Below are positions 44,303 to 57,250 of a DNA stretch of 64,000 bases, one piece after another. The position numbers and the translations under genes are program-made. The stretch spans positions 1 to 64,000 of the forward strand of contig CANTFL010001207.1 in assembly GCA_947650285.1 (NCBI GenBank). The letters run 5' to 3'. This DNA comes from Hyaloperonospora brassicae. Its lineage: Eukaryota; Oomycota; Peronosporomycetes; Peronosporales; Peronosporaceae. The notes below the pieces were generated by a model. It worked only from the letters and a program-made list of their open reading frames with translations. It did not search any database and was not told where the DNA came from. Every line of letters starts with the position of its first letter. Positions within the stretch are counted from its first letter, which is position 1.

Positions 44303-46600
44303 TCCCCATCAAGATTATGTCAACCAGGCCAATTGCAAAGCTCTTACGCTTATATTCATGCATTCTTGTATTTTTATGGAGCATGCTTTTTTTATAAATG
44401 ATCGCAACTAATTGCAAATTCAATACACGCACATGCGCGTACAAGTATTACAATTTACCTTCTACCGGTGTGAATAAAGTAAAATCGGTGATAGGATGAT
44501 TATGGAATGAGCAACATTGACAATTATGTTTATTAGGCCTTCCGGATGCGTTTCGCTTGTCGTTTTTTTGACCAGAATGCTCACACCGCGAATTATAGTC
44601 ATATTGTTACTACGTGGTAGCGTCGTACCTTCATCGCCACAAATCGTCCTCACCTTTCCTTTTTGCTAAATCGCTAAAGGTGATATCTTCGACATGCTAT
44701 CTGATGTGCAGATTGGATTTACATAGAGCTGATAACGCAGAAGTTTTTGTACCAAGCCGCTTCAGGAAGGGACTGGACCGTTGTGGCGTTATCATAAGCA
44801 TACCATGTGGTGCTGGTAGTATAATCTGCGACTTTTACTAGTAAGAGGAGATCCTAAGATTCTGCGCGAGAAAATGCCTGTGTAATTGACCATTGCCAGT
44901 GTACACAATGAACGTTCATATCTTCATGTGTGTTACCGCTCTCATTGAAAGCATATCCTCGATAATTATCGAACGTGTCGCTACCGTCATCATCCGTATC
45001 AAGTTGGTCAAAACTTGAAGTACAAGCGTCCACCTGTGTATTCACATTGATGGTATAACCACAACGTGAGCAGCCGATTTGTGAAGAGAAATGTTAAAGG
45101 GCCATGTCGCTAGCAGAATGCGAACGTCGACGTATCATACTGTATACAATTCAGTGATCTATCGGCATTCCTTCTCCATTTTCCACGTCCATGTTGTCAT
45201 TCTCAGTGTCTTTAACTACCTCGATTAAATTTTGTGCATGCCGAACTTGCTAGCTCGGATCCGTTCCGCTCGAAGATAATCCCTCTATAAATAAAAAACA
45301 GTTGGGTGGTACGAAGCAGCATAATAACCTTCACAACAACTCATAGGGTTTAATCTCAACTGAGAAGTTTTGGAAGGCGTACCAAAAGGTTGCACTAACC
45401 TATAGTTCTGATTCAATTTTCGTTTAAACAAACAATGCATATCACAAGCCCCATCAGGTAGACAATACGAACCGAAAGCGTTTTTTCGCTATTGCCACTA
45501 TCTGAAGTTGTTAAAGAAATTGTCATCAACCGCGGGTATACGTAGATTTGACAACAATCGGTGAATTATACTACAACTTTTCTTACTATATGGCGCACAT
45601 GTACCTATACATTATCTCTATACCATTCTATCGATCTTCAGGATAAAAACGCTACATGTGGTGGGTATAATCGCAATCAATTGATCACAGACCTCCTCTT
45701 TGTGCTTATAATTTTGAGGAACAGAGATAGACTACATTTAAGTGCTGAAAGAAACCAAGTCTGTTGCATATATCTTTATTGAAATGTTTAGCAGGTAGAT
45801 GGTATGGAGCAGTCGTATGTGCGCATAAACAGTCGTGTTCCCATTTTGCGACTCTTGGCGCGAACAATTACTCGATACAAATAATGGCCTTGTACGAAAG
45901 CTGCAATATATAATACTTATCACTCTCTAAGATTATCTCTTTGCCCAGACGTCATAGTTGTCTCTTGTCTTCTACATCTATATAGAGGAGAAATGGTCTG
46001 AGAAGTTCGTCAGTAAGCTCGAGTTTGACTATTGGACGATATAACCTCGCGGGATGAGCGATGCTGGCGATGATACATCACTGATCAACATGCAGTGCTG
46101 GTTTGAAGCACTTAGTTTATTGTCGAAGCGCGTAGAAGTAATGGTGAGGGCAGGTACAGCGTAATTAACGGATCGATTTTAAAATTCGTCCGTGTGACAT
46201 GTGCAGGGTTCGCAATAAGGGGATATTCGTGCACAAGCTGGTCGTATACAAAGCATATAACGCCGCGCTGCTGACAGGATCAGTGCGATCTGGCTCACGT
46301 CGATTATGATGGACAATAGTATACTGCTAGAATAGTTCGGAGCTTAATAGATCTTATGAACTCACCTAAGATCAGACAAACATGAACTAGGTGAAGCTCA
46401 GACGCAAGCCGTACTACAAGCAAGAACTGAAGCAGCGTCTCAGGATTAGGCGCATAATGTAGGCACCCATCAAGCTGACTGATTCCCCTAGTATTCTTTG
46501 TCACCGTCTTCGGCATCATACTTAATCCAGATGGTTAATATCTCTTGCTTGGCAGTAGGCATATGATGATCGTCTTTTTAGGCTGGTAAATATATATAGA
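44303..46600. other. AT-rich gene-poor DNA
   Basis: No gene is recognised. On the minus strand 45045-44854 an acidic stretch (DQLDTDDDGSDTFDNYRGYA) and, in another frame near 45230-45160, NDNMDVENGEGMP suggest one decayed acidic protein. 46519-46304 minus contains RGISQLDGCLHYAPNPETL. These could be remnants of genes or elements. Confidence 0.4.
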
Positions 46601-47148
46601 GATGTGGAGCATTACAAAGTGTTTGACACTGACTTTGTTCAGTAAGATATCACATTTCTTGAGATAACTACGCTAGATGAGAATATTAGTTGTAACGATT
46701 GACTTTAAGGAACAAGCTCCAGTAGCTTCTGGGTACGAAGGGTTGGCAGGACAACAAAGCGAACATTAAAGTCTGGTGGATGCGAGTCAAAAAAATGCGT
46801 ACCTGCTTATACATCTTTGGATCGCACGTAAGCTAGGCATATACTATCACGAAATTAGCCTATCTAAGTCAGATATGAGGCCGCATCGCGGTCGTGTATC
46901 AAGGACTTGTTGTACCTCACTGCGCTGATGACGAAAGTGATACCAGTATATAATTGCTTTCGAAAGCGTCGTGGAATACGCGGCGCCGCAAATGGATATC
47001 GTGAGTGTGGACTGCTCGATCTATATCGCATCGACTATATGCTATACATACAAAAGCTCTTCATATTATCGCAATATATATAGGTTGCTAAACCAAACTA
47101 ATTTCATCGTCAATAATGTTTTCGTGTAAAGAAAACTGAAATCTTAAA

Positions 47149-47190
47149 TGGTACAAGTGTGATACATTTGATCACATGGCAAGAGACTGC
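47149..47190 (+). pseudogene. Copia gag zinc knuckle remnant
   Basis: Reads WYKCDTFDHMARDC: the CX2CX4HX4C knuckle with the first Cys changed to Trp (TGG from TGC or TGT). Followed by basic residues RSGKRRK, as is usual after the knuckle. Confidence 0.7.
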
Positions 47191-48412
47191 AGGTCCGGGA
47201 AAAGAAGGAAAGCGGTGGATTCAACAATAAGACTCGATAATCCTGGTCAGTGCATGAAGAATCTGTAAGCGTCTGCTCAGTAGTATGATGATAGTTTAAG
47301 TCGGCTACTTCGTTTGCGCTGGCTTGATATCAAAAACCTTGAAGTCTGTAGCGATATAAATCGGCCGATGATCTTGAACCGCGAGCAGCTCCGATCTAGA
47401 AAAAGTGCATTATGACGTTTAATTTCTTATGAAGTACTTTAGATTAAAATTAAGCAGCCTTTTAGCTCACGCCTCTGCTATCACAATATCAGCTATTGTT
47501 TTGGACTTTTAGCTCAATGCGGGTGCACCAGCAGAAATAGCGTAACGCAGGCCTAACGTTTTATAGGAAATGTCGACACATGTGTTTTGCTACTTACGAA
47601 TAGAGCCAAAACATTCTGTTGACAGGTATATAGCTTCCTCATATTGCAAAAAAGTCATTACAGGGTAGTGTAATATGCGCTTGAAAAGTAAATGAAGTGA
47701 CTTCAGCCGCGAACGATGTCCATAGGCAAATTTACTAAAGCTTTGTCTGCTTGACTATCAGCATCACTAATTGCATGGATTGTACAGCTCGTACTAAGAT
47801 ATATCGGATAGGTAAATTACATGTGAGCTGTCGAGCCGACGCCGAAGGTGAAGTCTCGATCGACATAGCGCGAATCGTGTACAAAATCGACTATGGTGAC
47901 GGCGTCGTCATACGCAGTGACCTGGTACGCCTTAACACCCGCTTGGTTGTCACGAAAATTACTAACTGTTTGTTATAAGGATCACGAGACAAGCCACATG
48001 CATAAATTATGCGTGAAAGGCCAAGCTGCAAAAATGTTTGAGCTTTTTTGTGTACTTTAATAAGCGCTTCGGAGGTTGCGAGCATGTCATATGCACTGAC
48101 TGCAACAACAATAGAAAATGAGGACTCGACACGTAAATGCGCAGGAGTGAAGCAAGCCATACCGCATTTTGACAAGCAACAGCAAGGCTGACCTCTTGCA
48201 TCAAGCCATTTCAAATATGTTTTGGTGCATTTCATTTAGCTCAAGAATTACTTTCACTTTCTTTCAATAATCTTCCTAATCACTTACTGTCCACACTACA
48301 ATCGGATCTTGATTCGTTTAAAATAGGATCCAACTTCACAGCTCGAGATTCTGAAGGTCCAAGCCTTATGGGTGTCAAATATTAGTCCTTAATCAACCTT
48401 GTATGATTTTGA

Positions 48413-48451
<39 letters not shown>

Positions 48452-48457
48452 TAATAA

Positions 48458-48539
<82 letters not shown>
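48413..48539. repeat. (AAT)n microsatellite, 127 bp
   Basis: Almost pure AAT/ATA repeat with two short interruptions (AAAAAATAATAAAAT near 48448-48463). The long poly-Leu frame on the minus strand across it is an artefact of the repeat. Confidence 0.97.
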
Positions 48540-49339
48540 TTCTTTTGATCCGATTGCATTGAGAGGATATTATGCGGCTAAGAGAACAAACTTGAAGGAT
48601 ACAAAGTTTTACGATCTGAGTATGATAAAATGACGACGGCACGCCACGGCAGTAATTTTGAGACTCTAGGTTGTTGATTATGCAAGTAGTGACAGGTACT
48701 TAGGGATAAAGACAAAGACGAGATAAATGTGATACAGAGCGTGCGTACTGCGGGTATATTTGCCACTCGTAAACTTGCACGTCTGATTCTTGAAAGGATA
48801 GATCTTCTTTGATTGCGGGAGATGAAAGGTGGCGGTCAGCATCTCAAACTATACCGCGCGAAATTGCGTTTCATTTGAAACATTAAGTATTGCGCAAAGA
48901 CAATCTTAATACAATCCGTTGCTTTCTAGCAGTGGAATATGAGCATGTTAGAAAATCCTTTTGTGAAGACTTGACGCGAATACTACAATAATTTATGGAC
49001 TACGCAGAGGGTGTAAAGAAGCTTTAGCTGTTAGTTAAACAAGACATAGGCAGCTATCAAGTGTGAGTTTGGCGCCAAGAGACTTTACACGTTATGGTGT
49101 ACAAGAGGAAACGGGTGACGATGAATGATTGGAGAAGGTTATAGCGCGCTTTGTGTTTGTATATTAGGATATGCTAAAATTGATATACCATCACCCCTTC
49201 TGAGAGAATAAAAAAATGATTACAGTAGAATGATACAGATTATTTTGATGACATGAAGTGAGAATGTTGTGCATGAAGATGTCGCGTCAACTACGTTTTT
49301 GTCACTGAATGAGGCAAGGAACATAATTTTTCCAATATC

Positions 49340-49830
49340 CAGAACACATGGATGTAACCCAGAACATTTATGCGCCAAGCGAAAAACAACTTTTATTTTG
49401 ATGATACTGTATATTATATGGACTAATATACGCTGTACATCTTTGGAATCAGCTGCTAATATCATCTTTTCTGGAGCTGACCATTGTGAAATGTATTATG
49501 TACACATGTGTATGGATGAGTCCTTGCAAATTTGCGCGGTGTACCTGCTAAATAACCGATCTGAAATGCCGCTTAAGTTTGCCTGGTTAAACTATTATCT
49601 ATGATTCAGACCGACAACCGCGTTGACCGAAATTGCAGTGACAATGGCGGGGAGTATAAGTTGCGATCTTGACAAATTTATGCGGTGAACAATGTTCTGT
49701 AGATATATTTGAGCCGCCTCAAACATCCCAGCGTAACGGAACGGCAGAGCGGATGAACAGGACGTCGGTGAGGTGCTCCCGCTATATAATGGCGCATAAC
49801 GGATGGTTCAAGACATATTGACAACAGTAG
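49340..49830 (+). pseudogene. Copia integrase remnant
   Basis: The frame 49269-49604 carries CAKRKTTF, then after a shift the core start with AVYLLNNRSEMPLKF (conserved form VYLLKSKSEV). It continues as CSDNGGEYK (second catalytic Asp at 49640-49642), AVNNVL, and after stops RLKHPSVTERQSG / TAERMNRT (catalytic Glu region, about 49740-49765) and MAHNGWFKTY. Several stops and shifts are seen. Confidence 0.82.
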
Positions 49831-51299
49831 TGCTGATGAACATGTTTCTTCCCAACAGGTCTTCCAAATCTCATAAATTAAGACAAATTCCCATTTTAGG
49901 TACTGAACAAATAAACATCACTGCTTCAAAGTCTCAAGGTGTTCGGTTGTCACGTATGTTTGGCGGTAACGAAGACGAAAAGCTCCAACTTCAATCCTTC
50001 AGAAATGCTCTGTATTTCGACAAGATGCTCCTGGCACGACATATATTTTGGATATACGAGACCAAGAGCGATAACATGATGGTGAGTTGCGACGCAAATT
50101 TTGCGAAAGACGGCTCTGAAAGTGTAAAAATAAGCAATTAGTAAATGAAGCGGTCGTGGACATGCGAGAAGATGAAACCACGGACTAAGGAACCTACGGA
50201 AAAAGAGTGATGACAAAGAATGCGCTGCGCGCTTACAAGGAATAATGCTCGACAGTACGAGACTTTCAAAAAGTCGGTCGTTGAAGCAAGAAATAAATCA
50301 GACCGACATCTCAAGCGAAAAAGTCGGCCACGGTCGCTAAAGATATGATATCGATAGCGGAAGTAGAAGAAAACATTGACGAGAAAATGGTCGTGAATAT
50401 AGTTAGAAAAGTGCCGACAACATTAATGACAGATGTAAAACGTTTTGGTACGCGCCTGAACGGAAAGGATTGTGCGATGCGATCCGTAGTTTTATCCACA
50501 AATACAAGAATTTTCTCCTGGTACGACTTACGAACGTCCTATATTTGTCGGTCTCATATGGTTCTGAGACCCGGAGGACCAAGGCGTAGATATTTATCGG
50601 TGGAAGGCGCGCCTAGTCGCCAAGAGTATTTCGAAAATATACTGCATTAACTATTACGAGCCATTACCACCGGTTGCCAATTTGCGTCGAAGAGGATTGT
50701 GCTTTGTCTCGTCGCCAAGTACAACCTTGCTTTTTCTGATGAAGGACAAAACTAACTTGCTTATCGTTCTTGTAAATGAAGCCACCTACAGAATGCAACC
50801 GGACGGCTACATCAAGAAAGATCATGTACACCTCATTTGAAATTTGATTCGGTTACTGTTCGGTCTGAAGTAATCAACGTATATGTAGAATTAGCCTATC
50901 GCCCTTTTTATGCACAAGCTTAAATATATGTAGTGCTAGCGACCACTACATCTACATCAAGCGCGACAACTAGAATATGTTTTCGAGCGATCTTTTTCGA
51001 CGGTCTAATTTTCGACATCAGCATTGACACGATGCTTCATTAGACCAGGCGAGGACTCAATATGAAGCTCGAGATGTCATACAAATGTCAGCCCAAGTTT
51101 CACCGAGGCATAATATCGACAGATAAACTCAGCTTGTAAGTGCTAAAGTATACCGCGTTCGCCAACGACATCTTGGAGAGGATTGTTATGGAACACATCA
51201 ATTCGTTAATTCACCACAAGACTCAGGACTTAGATGAATCAAACAATACGTGTTAATAAGGATGAAGCCATGCTGACAATGTGTCGAACGTAAATTTTC

Positions 51300-51900
51300 G
51301 GAGCGCCCTTATATGCTTCATGTACATCATGTTAGGATATCATCCTGACCTCGCAGTTACAGTAAGAGTAATAATCCAGTTTTCCGCCGATCCGTGCCCG
51401 AGGTGTCGGAAGATTTGAAGCCGCAAATTGTCACTTTCGAGGCACGGAAACGCATGGCTTCTATGTTTGAGCTAGTGACGACTTCAGAATTCGAGAATAT
51501 CTAGATGTGGACTAAGCAGGTGACATTGGGTATCGGCGAAGTACAAGTGGATAGTGATCATACTAAACGCCTGACTTACTAGATGTAGAAGCAAGAAACA
51601 TCTTACATAGGCGCCACCATTGACATAAGCGGCGTACATGGTGTCATTGACGGCTGCGGAAGAGTCTATATGTATCAAGTTGTTCCCTGCAAAGTTGACG
51701 AGATGGAAAGCAATGAAGCAGTCATGATATTCGAGGAAAACAATGGTTCATCTTTTTGACCAAAAATGTCAGATTTATCAGACAAACCAAACACATCGAC
51801 ATTCGCCATCACTTTGTGCGCACGAAAGTTGCTGATGAAGAGTGACTGGACCAATGTCCAATTAAGGAAATCAAGGCCGACAGAGTGTTCAAGGCAATCG
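51300..51900 (+). pseudogene. Copia RNase H remnant
   Basis: Readable blocks: YLDVD-stop-AGDIGYRRSTSG (about 51499-51552; expected GYxDxDWAGDxxxRRSTSG), SLTAAEESIYM (about 51648-51680; expected STAEAEYM), EAVMIFEENNGS (about 51715-51745; expected xIxxDNQG), and QTKHIDIRHHFVRTKV (about 51781-51828, the conserved KHIDIRHHFVR) followed by QCPIK. Stops replace Trp and others. Confidence 0.88.
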
Positions 51901-51960
51901 CCGCTGTGCCGTTCTTATATCTTCGAGGCGTAATATAGATTACGTCGCCGACCGTTACCG

Positions 51961-53425
51961 GGGTCGAGCGGAAGTGTTGTCGCAGGAACGACTTATTCGG
52001 CTAGCGTCAACTAAGGTGTGCGCTTGGATAATGAGTAAAGCGCTTTGTGTTGATTAAAAATGCGCCATATGCGATAGATAATTCGTGATGTGGCGGTTAC
52101 TAATGCAAGTCAAAAAGAATCCAGGAGGCTCAGAGTAGCAAAGGTTTTGTGTACTAAAAATTTAATCAATTCACTTTGCATTCTAATGTCCAGTGTTCAT
52201 TCGACATTCTTTTCGCCACACGTAGAAGATATGTCAAATTTATCTGAGTAGGATATGATCAATAAAAGCAACGTGGTACTTCAGATGACAAAACATTTTG
52301 TAAGGCCATCAACATTGTGTCAACGCATCATTTGTGTCTCGTATAGTGAGTGAAGACGGAAGACTTCTTACAGATTTATGAATAACTACCCAAAAATGAA
52401 GTTTAAAGAGACACACATAGCTATGATGATCCCAAGCATGTGTATGTTCTTTGATGATGGACAGTGTAGTTGCTTTAAGTGTAATCTTGATCGTGTAATA
52501 CATATTCCATGTACCATTTTGTAGTGCATATTTGAATTTCCCTGTTTACAAATGTCATTTGAACTACGTTATAACTCCATAATGGTGTAATTTGTATATT
52601 CGCGCCACACCTTGCACGCGTTCGACCTTTAATATAAAACTTGGTGGCTAGTGTTGTGGCATATTCACTTAATGAACAGATTCAAATCAACTGGTTAAAG
52701 AATGACGTCCAAAGATAATGGTATTGCTGACGATTGCATTTGTTTGCACACTATGCACACCGAAGTTTCGATGGATGGGTCGTGATATGGGCTCATCTAG
52801 CTACTGTCGTGGTAAAACAGTAATCCATGTTATCAGTATACGAGGTGCTAGAGCACGTTGATGAAAAAGTGCTTGCATTAAGTTCCGTCGTTCGCAAACG
52901 TATAGGCTTATCTAAGCCTACAGGATTCTTTTCGACAACGCAACTATTTATCCAGTCGTGCGTTGTTCACGCTGCAGACGACCATTACTTGTCAATACTG
53001 ACAATGGCTCCGTCGTTGTACAAATTGTCTTGACAACAGATAGAAAGTTTAGATTGGACCGATCGGGGTTACGCGATACTCGTATAAAAAACTGACAACA
53101 TCATATAAGTGTAGCATTGATGAAGATTTGAGTGTCAAAATGAGTTCATAATTGGCCATTAGATGGTGTGTGTTAGCTTAACATAGTGACATAGTAAAAG
53201 TTCGCGTCAAGGCTGACAAGGAAGCCGATCATCACATGCGTCTGCTTACGCTACGAAAGACACGTAAAGGAGCCAAAAGATACTTGCATCAACGAAGGTC
53301 GAAATAAACGATGGACACCCCTTGGAGCTACAGACATATCGGTATGAACCAAAGTATGCTAAAATTGCAATCGGGCGTGTTTCATCAAAACCGATGACGG
53401 TTCGAATGCCATTGGGCTCATAACC
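51961..53425. other. AT-rich DNA between two Copia elements
   Basis: No gene is recognised. An open frame at 52827-53033 (plus) has no known domain. The last 15 bases (53411-53425) match the primer-binding and gag-start sequence of the Copia element to the right (see its entry). Confidence 0.5.
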
Positions 53426-53656
53426 TGATAGTAAGGGAGGACGTGGGGTGCTCAAGGTTAAAAAGGTTCTGCATTCGTCTCTCTCTTTTTTTCACTATTA
53501 CTCCACTAGCTAGATGTGTTCTCTCCACCAACCATCCTCTGGCGTCATTTGGAGACTCTTCAAACACACTCGCGCTATCTCATATGCGTCGCTTAGTGCT
53601 ACCAAAAAGACACGTCTTTTCATGTCACCAGAAACTGCTACACGGCTATATATGCA
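53426..53656 (-). repeat. 3' LTR of the minus-strand Copia (231 bp)
   Basis: Starts (plus strand) TGATAGTAAGGGAGG and shares with 58670-58901 the long block GGAGACTCTTCAAACACACT through GTCACCAGAAACTGCTACA up to ATGCA. Borders are set by where the copies stop matching and are good to a few bases. Confidence 0.88.
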
Positions 53657-53794
53657 TTTTACTACGCTCCTCCACGCGAGTGATAGGCTACGCATCTCAC
53701 TCGCGCGCAGCGCCATGCCATCGTTGTTTATCGCGTGTTCCTGATTGCACTGCGCCACAGTCGTTGCTAGCGCGTCGCTATTTGATCCGTGCCA

Positions 53795-54300
53795 TTACAG
53801 TCGCCCGATCTTCGTCTTCTCACAGCGCCAAGGTTGTCGCTTGTGCCTCGTCACTTCACCGCGCTGCTCTCGCAGATGAGATAGTCGTTCCGACAGGCTA
53901 ATCAAGCCACGTAGCGTGACGATCTTGGCAGCGTCCATCGCCTGTGTCGTCAGGTCCGCGACCATGAGCACGGAGCGGACGTGCTGCACTCGAATGGTGC
54001 CGCGCTGTGCGTATCCCTTGACAAACTTGTGTCGGACGTCGATTTGCTTCGCCTTGCTTGTCGACTTCTCAACGTCTATTTGACTAATCGCGGCCTGGTT
54101 GTCAACATGCATAATCATGGAAACAGCCGGCGTCATTCCGATCTTCATAAGCAGCTGCCGCAGACCGATAAGTTCGCGCGCGACCTCGCCCGCGGCGACA
54201 AACTCGGCCTCCATCGTCGATTTAGACACGCCTCCCTGCTTCTCGGCGCACTAAGAGACTGCCATCCAGTCAAGGAGAACTACTCCGCCTGTGAATGACC
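53795..54300 (-). pseudogene. RNase H domain of the minus-strand Copia
   Basis: Contains STMEAEFVAAGEVARELIGL, HVDNQAAISQID and KQIDVRHKFVKG, the conserved Copia RNase H blocks, and VADLTTQAMDA at the end. The upstream part with DADFS...TNSR is separated by a stop near 54250. Confidence 0.9.
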
Positions 54301-54351
54301 TACTGTTGGCCTTGTCGGCCGAGAAGTCGGCGTCGCTGTACGCCTCCAACT

Positions 54352-55280
54352 TCACCGCATTCCGACTCTCTCGTGACGGCGCCATCGTGATCTAGATAGT
54401 CGCGGTTCCATCGTAATATCGATCGACGCGGTTTCCTTAAGGTACCGGGAAATCCGCTTCGCAAGCTTCCGGTCACGGAGGCGCGGTGCGTGCGTCTGTC
54501 GAGTCACCTTGTGGACAGAAAATGCCACTTCCGGACGCTTGCATCGTGCCACCCACAACAAAATTCTCACACGCGACTGGAACTTCTTAATCGTCGGGCC
54601 GCCGCTCGCGATCATCGTCTCGAGCAGACCAGCGTCGTCAGCAAGCACCTTATAGCACCTTTGCCGATCGGCGTCTTCATCGCGTTAGCATCGGTCATGC
54701 CATGCGCGTGCAGCAGCTCTCGGATCGCTTCTTCGCGGTAAATACGGTAGCAGCCGTCATCGCTGAGCTCGACATGCATGCCTAGAAACTTGTGAATGCG
54801 GCCCAAGTACTTGATTTGCAACTTCTCCAGACCATCGAAGAGATTTTCCACTGCCGCGGATCTTGTACCCGTTGCAAGCAGATCATTGGAATACACACCG
54901 ACGACAACGAGGTCCTTGCCGTTGAGCTGAAAAAACAAGCACATGTCGGTGACATACCGAACAAATCCGGCGTCTTTTAGCCTCGAATTTAGCCTTTAGC
55001 TTCGAAGGCGTCCGGATTGCTTCAATTCATACAACCTTTTGTTAATATCGAGGACGACCTCTCCAGAGTTCGCAGCACCAATCTCTCGCAAGCCTTGCTT
55101 GTAAAGTTCATCCCACGCGACACTTGCAAGCATATTTCGAGGTGTTACTCCTTGTCCACTTTTTACGTACGCGCTTGAGTGGTCGCCATGTTTGACCGGC
55201 ACACCCCAAAACTCCGCGAGCGCGAGCGCCACCTTGACGATGCTGATATCCATCACTGCTTCGAAGGGATAAAAATCCAT
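54352..55280 (-). pseudogene. Reverse transcriptase of the minus-strand Copia, catalytic motif changed
   Basis: From 55280: FEAVMDISIVKVALALAEFW, VPVKHGDHSSAYVK, LYELKQSGRL, then a shift; from 54944: MCLFFQLNGKDLVVVGVYSN followed by DLLATGT. The normal YVDD is YSND, so one of the two catalytic Asp residues is lost. FLGMHVELSDDGCYRIYREE and LLHAHGMTDANAMKTPIG follow. The last frame (54648-54352) holds FQSRVRILLWVARCKRPEVA. Confidence 0.9.
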
Positions 55281-56107
55281 CGTTTAGATTATTTACATGT
55301 TTTTTATTTACATTCACGTTTATTGAAAAGAGCTGCTAAAATGAAAAGAAAATTGGTGGAGGTTCTTTAACAGCATTTTCTAATTTATAATTCAAATTGG
55401 AGTAGCGATTAAGTGCACGTCGAGCGCTTGATCGTTGCCACACTCAACGGGCCGCGCTTTGTGATGATCCAGCTCGCTGTCGGCGTCCGTCTTGGTCTTG
55501 TAAAACCCCATTGTGTGCAGCGGGTTTGATCCGGTGCTTCTCTTCGTCACGCGTCACACTCCGTTTTCCTCGAGAGAGCTGATTTCTTCGCGCATCTCTA
55601 CCTTCCACTCTGTGTGCTTCGATCTGCGTATTGCGTCTGCATAGTTGGTCAGGTCCTCATATACGAGTTTGACGATTATAAAATACCACCTTCGGCTCCT
55701 CTAGCTGCGCATCTCTTCCCGCGCGCTTGGAGGCACTTCATGTTCCGTGCGAATGCCGCTGCCACTTTTCTTCTGTGCCTATGGCGGTACGCTTGTAGTG
55801 CCTCTCTCAGCGTTCTCCGACGTCGCTTCTGCTGCTTGGTGCACTCGCAGTGTCTCTGAGCGTGACAGGATCGCTGATCCCACTCAATTATCTCTCGTTA
55901 TGATCTGCCGACAGCGTCGCGATATTCTTCATGTGCTGCGTTGTGATGACGATGTTGCTCCTTGGAAGGTACACTCTGTACCCCTTCGTATCTTCATTGC
56001 CTTCAATGATCTGCCCTTCCTCAGACCGCGGCGTCAAATAATTCTTGCCCTGTTCCTACCGTACGTCACACGTCGAGACGAATACGACGATGTTGCGTCA
56101 GAAATTC

Positions 56108-57250
56108 TTAGGGCGATACTCGTCGCTCTTTCGCGCTCGTAGGGGTGCAGATCAGGATGTAAGTCGCATATTCGACAGGTTCGCCCCTGAAGAAGAGCGG
56201 CATGTTACACGCGAAGAGTATTGCCCTCGCCATGTTAAGCACAGTTTTGTGCATGCGTTCCGCCTTGCCGTTGCTTTCTTGATTGCGCGCTCCGCTCATT
56301 TGGCTCGCGACTCCGATCGTTTTGCAGAAGAGGTCGACATTCTGATACTCTCGTCCACCGTCGGTGCGCAAAACAAAGACATTTCATCCGAAGCGTCGTT
56401 CGAAACGCACCAGAAAATGCTCGATTTTTTCGGCTGCTTGGTCCTTGCTCTTGGCCGAAAACGCGCGAAAGTAGTTGCTAATATATTCGACAACTCTCAC
56501 CAAGTAGCGATTGTCAAGGCGATCCTTCGGCATCAGAGGCCCCTACAGGTCGAATCAAATGTCTCTGCCAAGGTGCTCGATTGGTGAGCTCGCGTCGCTG
56601 TCCTGCTATCTCTGCGCATTCTTCGTTTCTTTGCTCTGCATGCACGTGACGCATGTGAGGCGACGACGATCAGTGAGATCGATGCCGGACTTCAGGTGGA
56701 TCGTGATGGGCTCAATCGTGTCGTAAGATATGTGCCTGAAGCGTTTGTGGAAGTAAATCAGCGATTCCACTTGCACCTCTCTCGCCGTGTTTATTGCAGC
56801 GTCGTCACTCGCGAGCACCGCCATGATCACATCGGATGCTCCCATGGCGCGTCGCGCTGTCGTTGTGACGGCAAAGAGCACGTGGTTCTTCGTTTTCAAG
56901 TCGAAAGCAACAGTTTCGTCGCTTCTCCAGAAAAGCGATCGCGCGCCGCCGATGTACGAGAGCTCGAAGCCCTTCTTCTCCAGCTTTCCGAACGACATAA
57001 TGTTGCAGGCAAGCTGCGGAGTCAAGAAGACGTCGGAGAGCGTCACGACTCCCTATGCACCATCGACTATCACGTTAATCCGCACGCTCCCAACCTGAGT
57101 GAGCTCGAGAGCGTCGCCGTCCGCCACCGCGACTTGGGCTACAGGGCTTGCTGTCGCGCACCAGCGATGAACCGTGAACCAGGTGCCGACTTGCCGACTT
57201 GCCGACTCTATTCGCCATCCAGGATCCAGACATTCTCATAGATTCTCATC
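56108..57250 (-). pseudogene. Protease to integrase of the minus-strand Copia
   Basis: The protease active site is damaged: the WILD at 57225 is followed by GE and a stop where SGS is expected. The 57046-56606 frame has LTPQLACNIMSFGKLEKKGF, then the pre-integrase block SLIYFHKRFRHISYDTIEP and CVTCMQSKETKNAQR. The integrase core comes as AKSKDQAAEKIEHFLVRFER in another frame and RTDGGREYQNVDLFCKTIGV with ESNGKAERMHKTVLNMARA (56371-56108). Confidence 0.9.

Larger units (their letters stand above)
46600..51960 (+). mobile_element. Very old Copia element, riddled with stops
   Basis: Domains of a Copia polyprotein occur in correct order on the plus strand: gag zinc knuckle (47149-47190), start of the integrase core (about 49340-49600), integrase catalytic region (SDNGGEY at 49637; TAERMNRT-like near 49742), RT region (about 50700-51100, hardly readable), and RNase H (51300-51850). 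All frames are broken every 20-50 codons. The spacing is stretched by insertions, among them an AAT microsatellite. No LTR pair was found, so the ends are estimates. Confidence 0.8.

Noticed and set aside
48382..48642. Minus-strand frame with a very long Leu run
   Set aside because: It is the translation of the AAT microsatellite, not a gene.
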